Source: Micromonospora pisi (lineage in GTDB: Bacteria; Actinomycetota; Actinomycetes; Mycobacteriales; Micromonosporaceae). From it: a DNA stretch of 64,000 nucleotides. How positions within the stretch are numbered: position 1 is the first letter of the stretch; each line of letters opens with the position of its first letter. The position numbers and the translations under genes were made by a program. Of the stretch, positions 52,233 through 61,071 are shown in pieces. The notes under the pieces were generated by a model, which saw only the letters and a list, made by a program, of their open reading frames with translations, had not been told where the DNA came from and searched no databases. The stretch lies in NCBI RefSeq assembly GCF_003633685.1, contig NZ_RBKT01000001.1, positions 8,618,001 to 8,682,000 on the forward strand. The letters are read 5' to 3'.

Positions 52233-53791
52233 CGCACCTGCCCTCCGTATCCGTATCCGACCGTCGGCGGCGCGGGTTCCGGCGGCGCCCCGGCACGGAT
52301 CTGCTGTGCGAGTAGATAGAAGCCCCGATGCGCGACCAGCGCCACCCGGGACTGGGCCGGGCCGGCACCGGCGACCGCGTAGACCCGCCAACGGGTCGCC
52401 GCCGCCAGTGCCGCCTCAGCCAGCTCCCGTGGTCCCGCGCCGGGCAGGGACAGAATCCATTGCGGATCGGTGGCCAGCGCCAGCCGGGACAGCTCCTGTT
52501 CCATCGGCTCGGGCAGCTCGACCACGCCGGTGCCGACGAGCTGAGCCACCTCCAGCAGCCGCAACCGGTGGTACTCAGGCTGTTGCAGCACCCGTTCGAT
52601 CGCGTCTCGCAGCAGTTCCCGGTCCGCCGGTACGGCGGCGTGGCTGGCGATCCGCTCCAGGGCGGAGAGCGCCCACCCGGCCTTGATCGCGTCGGTCCGC
52701 CACCGGAACGCCTGGTCCAGGGTGTGTCGCAGACGCGGGAAACCCGACGCCTGGAACAGTGCCCGGACCAGGTCACCACTGGCCAACCGTGGTGCGGCGG
52801 CGAACCGCGCCAGGGCGAAGCCGACCCCGTACAGGTCCAGCAGCCGCAGCAGCCGCTCCCGTTGCGCCCGTGGCACCACACAGTCCCGCCTGGTGAACAG
52901 GTCCACCGAGGCGAGCAGGATCATCCGTTCGGTGGCCGGCAGCCCGGCCAACGTACGCAGCGCCTCACAGTCGGCGGCGGTCAACCGGCCCGCCTCGGTC
53001 GTCTCGGCCAGCAGCCCCACCACCGGCACCACGTCCGACACCACCCGACGCAACACGGCGGCCTGGCCGTCGGCGAGCGGCCCGGCGACCGGCCACGGGT
53101 CGTCCGGCCCGCCGACGAGCTTGTCGACCTTGTTGAACAGACCGAGGGAGTTGATCGGGTTGCTGGCCAGCCGCGCGGACACCGAACGGAACGCCTCCAG
53201 GGCCTCCACGTCGTCGTCCCGTACCGCCTGGGTGAACACGTAGACGATCGCCTCGGCGCCGGAGACCGCCCCGACCGAGTCGGCGTCGATGTCGTCGTCG
53301 TACGGGGCGACGGCGTCACCGTGCAGGAACCGGCTGGCACCGTCGCTGACGGAGGTGTTGGTCGAGCCGAGCCCGGGGGTGTCGACCACGGTCAGGTCCC
53401 GCAGATGGTCACTGGTGAGCGTCACGTCCACGAACGCGATCTCGGCCCGCGCCACCCCGAGCCGGGACGGGATCATCCCGGCCTCGTCCAGCGGCAGACT
53501 CGTACGGCTGCCGTCGCGGCGCACCACGTCGACCCGGTCGGTGGTGCCGTACCGGAACTGGGTGACGACCCGGGTGCACTCGCCGACCTCGGTCGGCGCC
53601 ACCCGGCGACCGATCAACGCGTTGACAAGTGTCGACTTTCCGGCTTTGAGTCGGCCGGCGATCGCCACCCGCAACGGCTCGTCGAGCCGGCGCCGTACGC
53701 CGAAGACCTGTCCCTGCAACGAAACGCCGAGCCGAGGCCCCACCTCGTCGCAGAGCGCGGCGACGCGGGCACCGAGCGGACCTGATCCCAT
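52229..53791 (-). CDS. Dynamin-like GTPase, partner subunit
   Basis: A 520-residue GTPase with P-loop GRLKAGKST (46-54), switch G3 DTPGLGS (137-143) and G4 NKVD (220-223), followed by helical segments but no membrane helix. It is the first gene of a coupled operon with the membrane-bound dynamin and the acidic protein. Side-by-side dynamins usually form hetero-oligomers. The operon diverges from the LuxR/ATPase regulator. Confidence 0.87.
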   Translation of the reverse strand: MGSGPLGARVAALCDEVGPRLGVSLQGQVFGVRRRLDEPLRVAIAGRLKAGKSTLVNALIGRRVAPTEVGECTRVVTQFRYGTTDRVDVVRRDGSRTSLPLDEAGMIPSRLGVARAEIAFVDVTLTSDHLRDLTVVDTPGLGSTNTSVSDGASRFLHGDAVAPYDDDIDADSVGAVSGAEAIVYVFTQAVRDDDVEALEAFRSVSARLASNPINSLGLFNKVDKLVGGPDDPWPVAGPLADGQAAVLRRVVSDVVPVVGLLAETTEAGRLTAADCEALRTLAGLPATERMILLASVDLFTRRDCVVPRAQRERLLRLLDLYGVGFALARFAAAPRLASGDLVRALFQASGFPRLRHTLDQAFRWRTDAIKAGWALSALERIASHAAVPADRELLRDAIERVLQQPEYHRLRLLEVAQLVGTGVVELPEPMEQELSRLALATDPQWILSLPGAGPRELAEAALAAATRWRVYAVAGAGPAQSRVALVAHRGFYLLAQQIRAGAPPEPAPPTVGYGYGGQVR

Positions 53792-53995
53792 GACTCGTCA
53801 GCCGGCGGTACGGTCGGCGACAATGGCATGGTCACGGCGGTCTTGCTCGCTCATATCGTTGGTCGTCCCTCCGACGCGGCGACAGGGCGGGGCGCTCCTG
53901 TCGGACCTCACACTACGAATATCCTGCCGGCGCAGGATCCCACGTTCGTGCCACCGCCCCCGCGGTGGTGGCCGCGAGCCCTGGCGGGAGGACCA
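53792..53995. promoter_or_regulatory. Divergent dynamin / LuxR-ATPase control region
   Basis: The region contains the inverted repeat ATCCTGC-CGGC-GCAGGAT (53921-53938), probably an operator, and on the minus strand an 18-codon mini-frame (53854-53798, MSEQDRRDHAIVADRTAG) ending six bases before the dynamin start. The latter could be a leader peptide or a chance frame; GGAGGG lies rather far upstream of it. Confidence 0.45.
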
Positions 53996-56554
53996 GTGCG
54001 GCACGCACTCGGCGGCGACCCCGACGACCGCGTCCCCGGAGACGGGCCGGTCGACGCGTCCGCGCGCGCCCTCGCCGCCGCCTCGGCGGCGCTGACCGGA
54101 CCCGGCCTGGTGGTGATCCACGGTGGTCCGGGCAGCGGGCGCAGCACCCTGCTGCGCCGCCTCGGCGCCACCTTCCACGGGCCGGTGTTCTCCGGAAACG
54201 CGCTGGCCACCCTGCAGGCGGTGCCGGCGTTCGGGCTCAGTCACGCGCTGCGGGTGCGACTGCCGACCGACGACCCGGCGCTGCTCGCCGAAGCGGTCCG
54301 GTCCCGGGTCCGGGCTGGTCTGCTGCTTCTCGACGATCTGCAGTGGGCGGACCCGGTGACCCTCGCCGCCCTGGTCCCACTGGCCGCGCACTGCCGGGTG
54401 GCGGTGGCGTTGCGTACCCCGCACCGGCTGCCACCGGCCGCGGTGACGGCGATGCGCGGCGCGGCGACCGGCTGGTTGGCCGTACCGCCGCTGGACCCGG
54501 ACGCGGCGGCCACGTTGGCCCGCACCACCGCCCCCGGCCTGGACCCGGCCACGGTCGCCGACGTGGTCCGACGCGCCGGCGGCACACCGTTGGCGGTGAC
54601 GGTGCTGGCCCGGCACGCCGCCGACCATCCGTCCGGTGCCGCCGACGTCGACCAGATCGGGTACGTCGTCGCGACCGCCCTGGCCGACCTGACCCGCCCG
54701 GCCCGTACCGCCCTGGCCGCGCTCGGTCTCCTCGGCCGTCCCGCCAGCACGGGGCTGCTCGGCCCCGGTGCCGACGAACTCGCCGCCGCCGGACTGGTCG
54801 AACGCACCGGGGACGGCACCGTCGCCCCGGCGTCGCCGTACCTGGCCGAGGTCGCGGCCGGAATGCTCGACCCCGACGGCCGGCGGGCCCTGCACGAGCG
54901 GCTGGCCGAACTCGTCCCGGCCGCCGAGTCGCCCCGGCACCTGGCCGCCGCCGGCCGTCCCACGGCCGCGTACGTGGCCGCGGTCACCGCCGCCGACGAC
55001 GCGACCACCGTCGGGGCCCGCGCCGACCTGCTCCTGTTCGCCTGCGGGCTGCCCGAGGTCGACCCGGAACCCGGGGTCCGGGTCGCCGCCGCCCACGCCG
55101 CGCTCGCCTGTGGCCGTCCCCGTGCCGCGGCACGCGTCCTGACCGGCAGCGCCCCGCTCGGGGTGGCCGCCTCGGTGCTGCGGGCCGAGGCCCTGGTACG
55201 CGTCGGTGACCTGGCGGCGGCCCGCACCGCGGTCGCACCGGTGCCCGACTCGGCGGCACCCGAACTCGTCGCCTCCCGGGACCGGGTGATGCTGCTCGCG
55301 GCACTCGCCGACGACCCGGTCGCCGCGAGCCGGGCACTGGCCGGGGTCGTCGCCCGACACGGCTCCGAGCCGGCCCACCCGGGGCTGCGCGCCGCGTACG
55401 CGGCGGTCGCGGCCGTGACCCGGCAGCCCGGCTGGGAACACTCCCTGGGTACGGCCGCCGACGGCGACGACCCGCTCGCCGCCCGGTGGAGCGGGTGGCT
55501 GCTGGTCGAGACGTTGATCGCCGACGCCCGGCTGCCCGAGGCGATGCGGGCCGCCACCCGGTACGCCCGCGCCTGCGGCACCGACCTCGCCTACAGCTGG
55601 CAGACCCGCTTCCTCGGCGCGTCCCTGTGGTGCGCCGCGCTCTCCGGCACGGGTAGGGAACCGGACGAGGTGCTGCGTCGCGCCGGTGACCTGACCGACC
55701 GGACGCTACCCACCCTGGCCCGCCAGTACGCGGTGGCGGCGGCGAGCCTGCTCGAGGCCGACGCCGGGCTCCTCGCACCCGCCCGGGCCCGGCTCGCGAC
55801 CGTGTCCGGGGCACCCGGCGGGCCACTGGACTGGGTGACCCGGGAGGCGGCCTGGCTCGACGGTCAACCGGAGCGGGCAGCGGCTCCCGGCCACGCCCCG
55901 CCGGGACCGACCCTGCTCGACGGGCTGCGCCGGATCACCGCCCGGTGGGCGGCGCACGACAGTTCCCACCCCACCGCCGGCCGCACCGACGGCACCCCGA
56001 CGACGCGCACCCCGGCCGCCGTACGTCAGACCCTGGCCGCCTGGGACAGCGCCGACGACGACCCGGCCGGCTTCAGCGGCGCCGCCACCGCCTGGCACGA
56101 CCTGGTGGTACGCGAGGAGGTCCGCTGCCTGCTCGCACACGGCCTGCACGAACACGACCCCGAACGGGCCGTGCCCGCGCTGCTGGCCGCCGAACGGCTG
56201 GCCGAAGAGACCGGCCTGGTGGTCCTGCTCGGCCGGGCCCGACGCGGGTTGCGCCGGCACTCGGTACGCCGTGACCGTCGCGGCCCCCGCACCGGCACCT
56301 CACTCACCCACCGGGAACGGGACGTGTTGCGCCTGGTCGCGGCGGGGGAGCCGTCCCGGCGGATCGCCGGCCAGCTCGGTGTCTCCGGGGAGACGGTGGA
56401 GACACACATCCGTTCCGGGATGCGCAAACTCGGTGCCCGTACCCGTACCGAGGCGGCCGCGCTCGCGCTCACGCTCACCGGGTTGCCGGCGCCGCGTACC
56501 GGGGACGAACGGGTACCGGCGGCGCCCACGCCCACCGGGGAGGTGGGCCGATGA
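53996..56554 (+). CDS. Large LuxR-type regulator with ATPase domain (LAL-like)
   Basis: An 852-residue protein with Walker A GGPGSGRST (residues 43-51), Walker B LLLLDDLQWADP, a long helical middle and a C-terminal LuxR helix-turn-helix (about 772-830: LTHRERDVLRLVAAGEPSRR, IAGQLGVSGETVETHIRSGM). Start GTG 53996 is preferred, with GGGAGG four bases away; the frame runs open upstream to 53828 but with poor sequence. It overlaps the small LuxR-like gene by ATGA and diverges from the dynamin operon. Confidence 0.87.
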   Translation: MRHALGGDPDDRVPGDGPVDASARALAAASAALTGPGLVVIHGGPGSGRSTLLRRLGATFHGPVFSGNALATLQAVPAFGLSHALRVRLPTDDPALLAEAVRSRVRAGLLLLDDLQWADPVTLAALVPLAAHCRVAVALRTPHRLPPAAVTAMRGAATGWLAVPPLDPDAAATLARTTAPGLDPATVADVVRRAGGTPLAVTVLARHAADHPSGAADVDQIGYVVATALADLTRPARTALAALGLLGRPASTGLLGPGADELAAAGLVERTGDGTVAPASPYLAEVAAGMLDPDGRRALHERLAELVPAAESPRHLAAAGRPTAAYVAAVTAADDATTVGARADLLLFACGLPEVDPEPGVRVAAAHAALACGRPRAAARVLTGSAPLGVAASVLRAEALVRVGDLAAARTAVAPVPDSAAPELVASRDRVMLLAALADDPVAASRALAGVVARHGSEPAHPGLRAAYAAVAAVTRQPGWEHSLGTAADGDDPLAARWSGWLLVETLIADARLPEAMRAATRYARACGTDLAYSWQTRFLGASLWCAALSGTGREPDEVLRRAGDLTDRTLPTLARQYAVAAASLLEADAGLLAPARARLATVSGAPGGPLDWVTREAAWLDGQPERAAAPGHAPPGPTLLDGLRRITARWAAHDSSHPTAGRTDGTPTTRTPAAVRQTLAAWDSADDDPAGFSGAATAWHDLVVREEVRCLLAHGLHEHDPERAVPALLAAERLAEETGLVVLLGRARRGLRRHSVRRDRRGPRTGTSLTHRERDVLRLVAAGEPSRRIAGQLGVSGETVETHIRSGMRKLGARTRTEAAALALTLTGLPAPRTGDERVPAAPTPTGEVGR

Positions 56555-57090
56555 CCGCGCCCGATTCGCCGCGCTACGTCCTCTCCTCGGCGGTGGACGC
56601 CACCACGGTACTGCGCCGGCTGGCCCGCTCCGGCTGGTCGACCCGGGAGGGGTTCGCGTTGCCCGACGGTGGGTGGGACCTGCGGCCGGCCCGGGTGGTG
56701 CTCTTCGGTCGGGTGCCGGACCTGGACACGGCGCGGCTGGTGCTGCTGGCCGCCGCCCGGGGTGCCGGTGTGGTGGCGATCGTCGACGCCGGCGCGGACG
56801 TCGGCCGGGCGCTCGTCGCCGACCTGGACCGGCTCGGGCCGGTCCACCGGGACGCCGACAGCGGACCGGAACCGGTCGGCGCGACCGTGTCGACGCAACT
56901 GGTCCCAGAGCAGCGGGCGTTGCTGGAACGGCTGGCCAACGGTGAGACGATCGCCGCCGCCGCGGCGGCCGAGTTCCTGTCCCTGCGTACCGCCAACCGG
57001 CGGATCGCGCAGGCCCGGGAGGCGCTCGGTGTCCGTACCACCCGCGAGGCGGTCCTGGCCTACCTGCGGCAACGCCAACCGGAGCAGTAG
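56551..57090 (+). CDS. Small LuxR-like regulator
   Basis: A 179-residue protein with a receiver-like alpha/beta N-terminus (VVLFGRVPDLDTARLVLLAA; GVVAIVDAGADVGRALVADL) that lacks the phosphoacceptor pattern, and a C-terminal LuxR-type helix-turn-helix (EQRALLERLANGETIAAAAA, EFLSLRTANRRIAQAREALG). It is translationally coupled to the large regulator, so the two probably act together. Binding of DNA is inferred from the fold. Confidence 0.75.
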   Translation: MTAPDSPRYVLSSAVDATTVLRRLARSGWSTREGFALPDGGWDLRPARVVLFGRVPDLDTARLVLLAAARGAGVVAIVDAGADVGRALVADLDRLGPVHRDADSGPEPVGATVSTQLVPEQRALLERLANGETIAAAAAAEFLSLRTANRRIAQAREALGVRTTREAVLAYLRQRQPEQ

Positions 57091-57129
57091 CCCACCGCCG
57101 GCCGGATCGGGGCGGCGCCCCGACGGTCG

Positions 57130-57933
57130 TCACACCACGGTCGGCGGACTGTTGCCGGGTTCACCGGGGCGGCGGTGCGAACGGGTCGTCTCCACCGGCC
57201 GGGTCGGATCATGATGACGGGGGCGGTCCGGCTCGTCGGGACGCAACGGGGCCAGGCCCGAGGTCAACGCGTCGATGATCCGGTCGGTGGCCCGACGGGC
57301 GGCGCCCGGTACGGTCGGGTCGAGCCCGCTCAGGTCGACCGGGTCACCGAAGTGCACCCGGATCACCGGGCGGCGTACGAGTGCCCGACCGACCGCGCGC
57401 AGCAGTCCCTGGGGGGTGCCGTAGGGCAGCACCTCGTGCGCCCCCCACTGGGCGACCGGTACCACCACGGCACCGCTGGCGAGGGCGAGCCGGGCGGTGC
57501 CGGTCTTGCCTCGTTCGGGCCACATGCCGGGGTCCAGTCCCATCCTTCCCTCCGGGTAGACCAGCACCACCGATCCGCCGGCAACCGCCGAGACCGCCGA
57601 GGAGAGAGCCTGGCCGACCTCGGGGGTGCGCCGGTCGACGCGGATGTGGCCACTGCGCCGCATCACGGATCCGATCAGCGGGGCGCGGAACAGACCACCG
57701 GTCGCCATGATCCGTGGGGCGATCCGGCGGACCTGGCACGCGGCGGTGAGCACGACCGGGTCGAACGGGCTGATGTGGTTGGCGGCCAGGATCAGCGGCC
57801 CGTGGCGCAGCTGATCCGGTACGTCGCCGGTGACTCGTAGCCGGGCGAGCGCCCCGACCAGCATTCGACCGACCAGTTGCAGGGCGCGCCAGAGTCGCGG
57901 AGCCCGCCAGGGGGCGTCGGTGACGGTGTCCAT
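57130..57933 (-). CDS. plsC: 1-acyl-sn-glycerol-3-phosphate acyltransferase
   Basis: A 267-residue membrane-associated acyltransferase of the PlsC family, with the catalytic NHISPFD (NHx4D) and the phosphate-binding YPEGRM. It makes phosphatidic acid or a related lipid; several paralogues per genome are usual, so the exact acceptor is uncertain. ATG 57933 is used; the longer frame to 58203 covers the divergent gene's promoter. Confidence 0.87.
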   Translation of the reverse strand: MDTVTDAPWRAPRLWRALQLVGRMLVGALARLRVTGDVPDQLRHGPLILAANHISPFDPVVLTAACQVRRIAPRIMATGGLFRAPLIGSVMRRSGHIRVDRRTPEVGQALSSAVSAVAGGSVVLVYPEGRMGLDPGMWPERGKTGTARLALASGAVVVPVAQWGAHEVLPYGTPQGLLRAVGRALVRRPVIRVHFGDPVDLSGLDPTVPGAARRATDRIIDALTSGLAPLRPDEPDRPRHHDPTRPVETTRSHRRPGEPGNSPPTVV

Positions 57934-58126
57934 CAGCCGCCGATCTTCGCACAGTCCGGCCGGGATCGGCGCGGTAGCGGGCCGGTGGGTGAGCGTGGGC
58001 CGGTCCGCCCGGGCCGGGGGGGCCGAGGATCTCCGGCCGGAAACAGCGGCCTGGCGGGCCTCGTCGCGGGGGACATCGACGGTAGCGTCCGGTGGGTTCA
58101 TCGACAGACGAGTCCGGGAGACGAGC

Positions 58127-58417
58127 ATGGCCACGCCGCGAAGCCCGCAGCCGCTCGACCACACCTTCACCGCGCCGATCGAGAAGCACGGGGCGTTCGC
58201 CACCTACGTGACGGTGCCGAACTCAGCCGAAGTGTTCGGGACCAGGCGGGCGGTGAAGGTCGGCGGGACGATCGACGGGCATCCGTTCACCGCGACCTGC
58301 ATGCCGTCCGGTGCGGGTCCGCACTGGCTGCCGATCAGGGCCGCCCTGTGCAAGCTCATCGGCAAGGACCAGGCCGGCGTTGACGTGACCTTCCACCTGG
58401 ACCAGCGGTTCAGCTGA
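58127..58417 (+). CDS. DUF1905-domain protein
   Basis: A 96-residue beta-rich protein with the DUF1905 pattern FTAPIEKHGAFATYVTVPNS, then AVKVGGTIDGHPFTATCMPS, LPIRAALCKLIGKDQAGVDV. ATG 58127 follows CGGGAGACG. The function is unknown; many relatives are fused to or neighbour YdeI-type proteins. Confidence 0.82.
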   Translation: MATPRSPQPLDHTFTAPIEKHGAFATYVTVPNSAEVFGTRRAVKVGGTIDGHPFTATCMPSGAGPHWLPIRAALCKLIGKDQAGVDVTFHLDQRFS

Positions 58418-58478
58418 GCTCCGTACGGCGGTAGACCGGGCGGGGGAGTGTGGTCGAGCGCACTCCGGTCCAGCCCAT

Positions 58479-58530
58479 CCAGGTTCTACGACAGTCAGTA
58501 GTATTTACTACAGGCCGTCGTAGAACCTGG
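58479..58530 (+). promoter_or_regulatory. Nested palindromes and promoter of cydAB
   Basis: An outer perfect inverted repeat with 14-base arms (58479-58492 and 58517-58530, core GGTTCTACGAC) encloses an inner perfect palindrome GTAGTATTTACTAC (58498-58511). TAGTAT (58499-58504) is a good -10 inside the inner palindrome. The outer right arm runs into GGGGTTTTC, so on RNA it could also form an attenuator-like hairpin 8 bases ahead of GTG 58539. It does not resemble the known Rex site. Confidence 0.7.
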
Positions 58531-58538
58531 GGGTTTTC

Positions 58539-59987
58539 GTGGACGCTCTGGATGTCGCCCGCTGGCAGTTCGGTGTCACCACCGTCTACCACTTCCTCTT
58601 CGTACCACTGACCATCGGACTCTCCGTACTCGTCGCCATCCTGCAAACCCTCTGGTACCGCACCGGCAACGAGCGCTACCTCAAACTCACCAAGTTCTAC
58701 GGCAAACTCTTCCTCATCAACTTCGCCATGGGCGTCGTCACCGGCATCGTCCAGGAATTCCAGTTCGGCATGAACTGGAGCGACTACTCCCGCTTCGTCG
58801 GCGACGTCTTCGGCGCACCCCTGGCCATCGAAGCACTCCTCGCCTTCTTCCTCGAATCCACCTTCCTCGGCCTATGGATCTTCGGCTGGGACCGGCTACC
58901 ACGCCGCATCCACCTCGCCACCATCTGGGCCGCCGCCATCGGCTCCACCCTCAGCGCCTACTTCATCCTCGCCGCCAACTCCTGGATGCAGCACCCCGTC
59001 GGCTACCGAATCAACCCCGACACCAAACGCGCCGAACTGACCGACATCTTCGCCGTACTCACCAACAAGGTCACCCTCGCCACGTTCCCGCACACCCTCG
59101 CCGGATGCTTCCTCGTCGCCGGCTCCCTGATGGTCTCCGTCGCCCTCTGGCACCTCATCCGCCGCCGCCCACACACCACCGACCAACCCGAACCAACGCA
59201 ACAAAACGACACCGACACCAACGCCTTCCGGTTCGCCCTCAAATTCGGCGCCGTCGTCACCCTTGTCGCCGCCGTAGGCGTCCTCATCAGCGGCGACATC
59301 CAAGGCAAGATCATGACCGACGTACAGCCCATGAAAATGGCCGCCGCCGAAGGGCTCTACCACACCGAACAACCCGCCGCGTTCTCCGTACTCACCATCG
59401 GCAGCCTCGACGGAACCCGCGAACTCTACGCCCTCAAAATCCCGTACCTGCTCTCCTTCCTCGGCACCGGCGACCCTCACGGCGAAGTCAAAGGCATCAA
59501 CGACCTCCAAGCCCAGTACGTCTCCGAATACGGACCCGGCAGCTACACCCCGATCATCCCGGTCACCTACTGGAGCTTCCGCTTCATGATCGCCCTCGGC
59601 ATGGCCGCCGCCGCAGTAGCCGCCTTGGCCCTCTGGACCACCCGCCGAGGCCGCACCCCCACCTCCCGCTGGCTACTACGCGCCGGCATCATCCTGCCCA
59701 TCCTGCCGCTCGCCGCGAACTGCTTCGGCTGGATCTTCACCGAAATGGGCCGCCAACCCTGGGTCGTCTTCGGCGAAATGCTCACCCGCGACGGCGTCTC
59801 CCGCAGCGTCTCCCTCACCGAAGTCCTCACCTCCTTCACCTCCTTCACCCTCATCTACGCCACCCTCGCCTTCATCGAAATCCGACTCCTGCTCCGCTAC
59901 GCCCGCGCCGGACTACCCGACACCACCCCACCCCCACCCGACGACACCACCGCCGACGAAGACCGCCCCCTCGCCTTCGCCTACTGA
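58539..59987 (+). CDS. cydA: Cytochrome bd oxidase subunit I
   Basis: Quinol oxidase subunit carrying haems b558, b595 and d. The 482-residue protein has nine or so helices, the haem ligand His18 in TTVYHFLFVP, WMQHPVGY, TFPHTLAG, and the signature GRQPWVV late in the protein. The quinol loop is of the short type. GTG 58539 has no strong ribosome-binding site. Codons are strikingly C-ending and T-poor compared with kam genes. cydB follows at 14 bases; cydDC are not in view. Confidence 0.95.
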   Translation: MDALDVARWQFGVTTVYHFLFVPLTIGLSVLVAILQTLWYRTGNERYLKLTKFYGKLFLINFAMGVVTGIVQEFQFGMNWSDYSRFVGDVFGAPLAIEALLAFFLESTFLGLWIFGWDRLPRRIHLATIWAAAIGSTLSAYFILAANSWMQHPVGYRINPDTKRAELTDIFAVLTNKVTLATFPHTLAGCFLVAGSLMVSVALWHLIRRRPHTTDQPEPTQQNDTDTNAFRFALKFGAVVTLVAAVGVLISGDIQGKIMTDVQPMKMAAAEGLYHTEQPAAFSVLTIGSLDGTRELYALKIPYLLSFLGTGDPHGEVKGINDLQAQYVSEYGPGSYTPIIPVTYWSFRFMIALGMAAAAVAALALWTTRRGRTPTSRWLLRAGIILPILPLAANCFGWIFTEMGRQPWVVFGEMLTRDGVSRSVSLTEVLTSFTSFTLIYATLAFIEIRLLLRYARAGLPDTTPPPPDDTTADEDRPLAFAY

Positions 59988-60001
59988 CCCCGGAGCCCAC
60001 A

Positions 60002-60997
60002 GTGGAACTCACCACCGTCTGGTTTCTGCTCATCGCCGTCCTCTTCACCGGCTACTTCATCCTCGAAGGCTTCGACTTCGGCGTCGGCGCGCTCCTACCC
60101 GTACTCGGCCGCAACGACCGCGAACGCCGCGTACTGATCAACACCATCGGCCCGGTCTGGGACGGCAACGAAGTCTGGCTGATCACCGCCGCCGGCGGAC
60201 TCTTCGCCGCCTTCCCCGAGTGGTACGCCACCCTCTTCTCCGGCTTCTACCTGCCCCTACTCCTCATCCTGCTCGCCCTGATCGGCCGAGGCGTCGCCTT
60301 CGAATACCGACACAAGCGCCCCGACGCCCCCTGGAAACAACGCTGGGACGCCGTCATCACCATCGGCTCCGCAATCCCCGCCATCGGCTGGGGCATCATC
60401 CTCGCCAACATCGTCCGAGGCGTACCGCTCGACACCAACCACGACTACACCGGCGGACTACTCGACCTGCTCCACCCGTACGCCCTCCTCGGCGGCGCCA
60501 CCACCGCCGCCCTCTTCCTCACCCACGGCGCCGTCTTCCTCGCCCTCAAAACCAACGGCGACATCCGCACCCGCGCCGGAAACCTCGCCACCCGCACCAT
60601 CCCCGCCGCGCTCGCCCTCACCGCCGCCTTCCTCACCTGGACCCTCACCCAACGCCACAACCTCACCGCCATCACCCTCGCCGCAACAGCCACCCTCGCC
60701 CTCACCGGCGCGCTCGCCGCCACCCGAGCACGCCGCGAAGGCTGGGCCTTCGCCGGCACCGCCGCCGCCATCGGCCTCACCATGGCAACCCTCTTCGCCG
60801 CCCTCTACCCGAACGTCCTACCCTCCACCACCGACCCCACCGGCACCCTGACCGTCGTCAACGCCGCCTCCACCCCCTACACCCTCAAAATCATGAGCTG
60901 GGTGGCCCTCGTCTTCACCCCCGTCGTCCTCGCCTACCAAGGCTGGACCTACTGGGTCTTCCGCCGCCGCATCAGCATCGCCAACATCCCCCACTGA
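60002..60997 (+). CDS. cydB: Cytochrome bd oxidase subunit II
   Basis: The 331-residue partner of CydA, beginning MELTTVWFLLIAVLFTGYFI, then LEGFDFGVGALLP and the family motif GPVWDGNEVWLITAAGG, with about eight helices. GTG 60002 is preceded by CGGAG. With CydA it gives high-affinity, non-proton-pumping oxygen reduction under low oxygen or nitrosative stress. It ends just before a strong terminator. Confidence 0.95.
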   Translation: MELTTVWFLLIAVLFTGYFILEGFDFGVGALLPVLGRNDRERRVLINTIGPVWDGNEVWLITAAGGLFAAFPEWYATLFSGFYLPLLLILLALIGRGVAFEYRHKRPDAPWKQRWDAVITIGSAIPAIGWGIILANIVRGVPLDTNHDYTGGLLDLLHPYALLGGATTAALFLTHGAVFLALKTNGDIRTRAGNLATRTIPAALALTAAFLTWTLTQRHNLTAITLAATATLALTGALAATRARREGWAFAGTAAAIGLTMATLFAALYPNVLPSTTDPTGTLTVVNAASTPYTLKIMSWVALVFTPVVLAYQGWTYWVFRRRISIANIPH

Positions 60998-61020
60998 CCC
61001 CCACCCACCCACACAAAACA

Positions 61021-61054
61021 GCGCGCCCCCGGAATCGTGATTCCGGGGGCGCGC
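61021..61054. terminator. Terminator between cydB and the DUF6319-like gene
   Basis: A perfect 16-bp stem (61021-61036 with 61039-61054, core GCGCCCCCGGAATC) has a 2-base GT loop and lies between converging genes. An AAAACA run to its left gives a T-tract for the leftward gene, so it works at least in that direction. Confidence 0.8.
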
Positions 61055-61071
61055 CAACTAACACACCCAAC

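Noticed and set aside
53798-55441. Long minus-strand Gly/Arg frame opposite the LuxR-ATPase gene
   Set aside because: Antisense shadow; only its final 18 codons, after an ATG at 53854, were kept as a possible leader frame.
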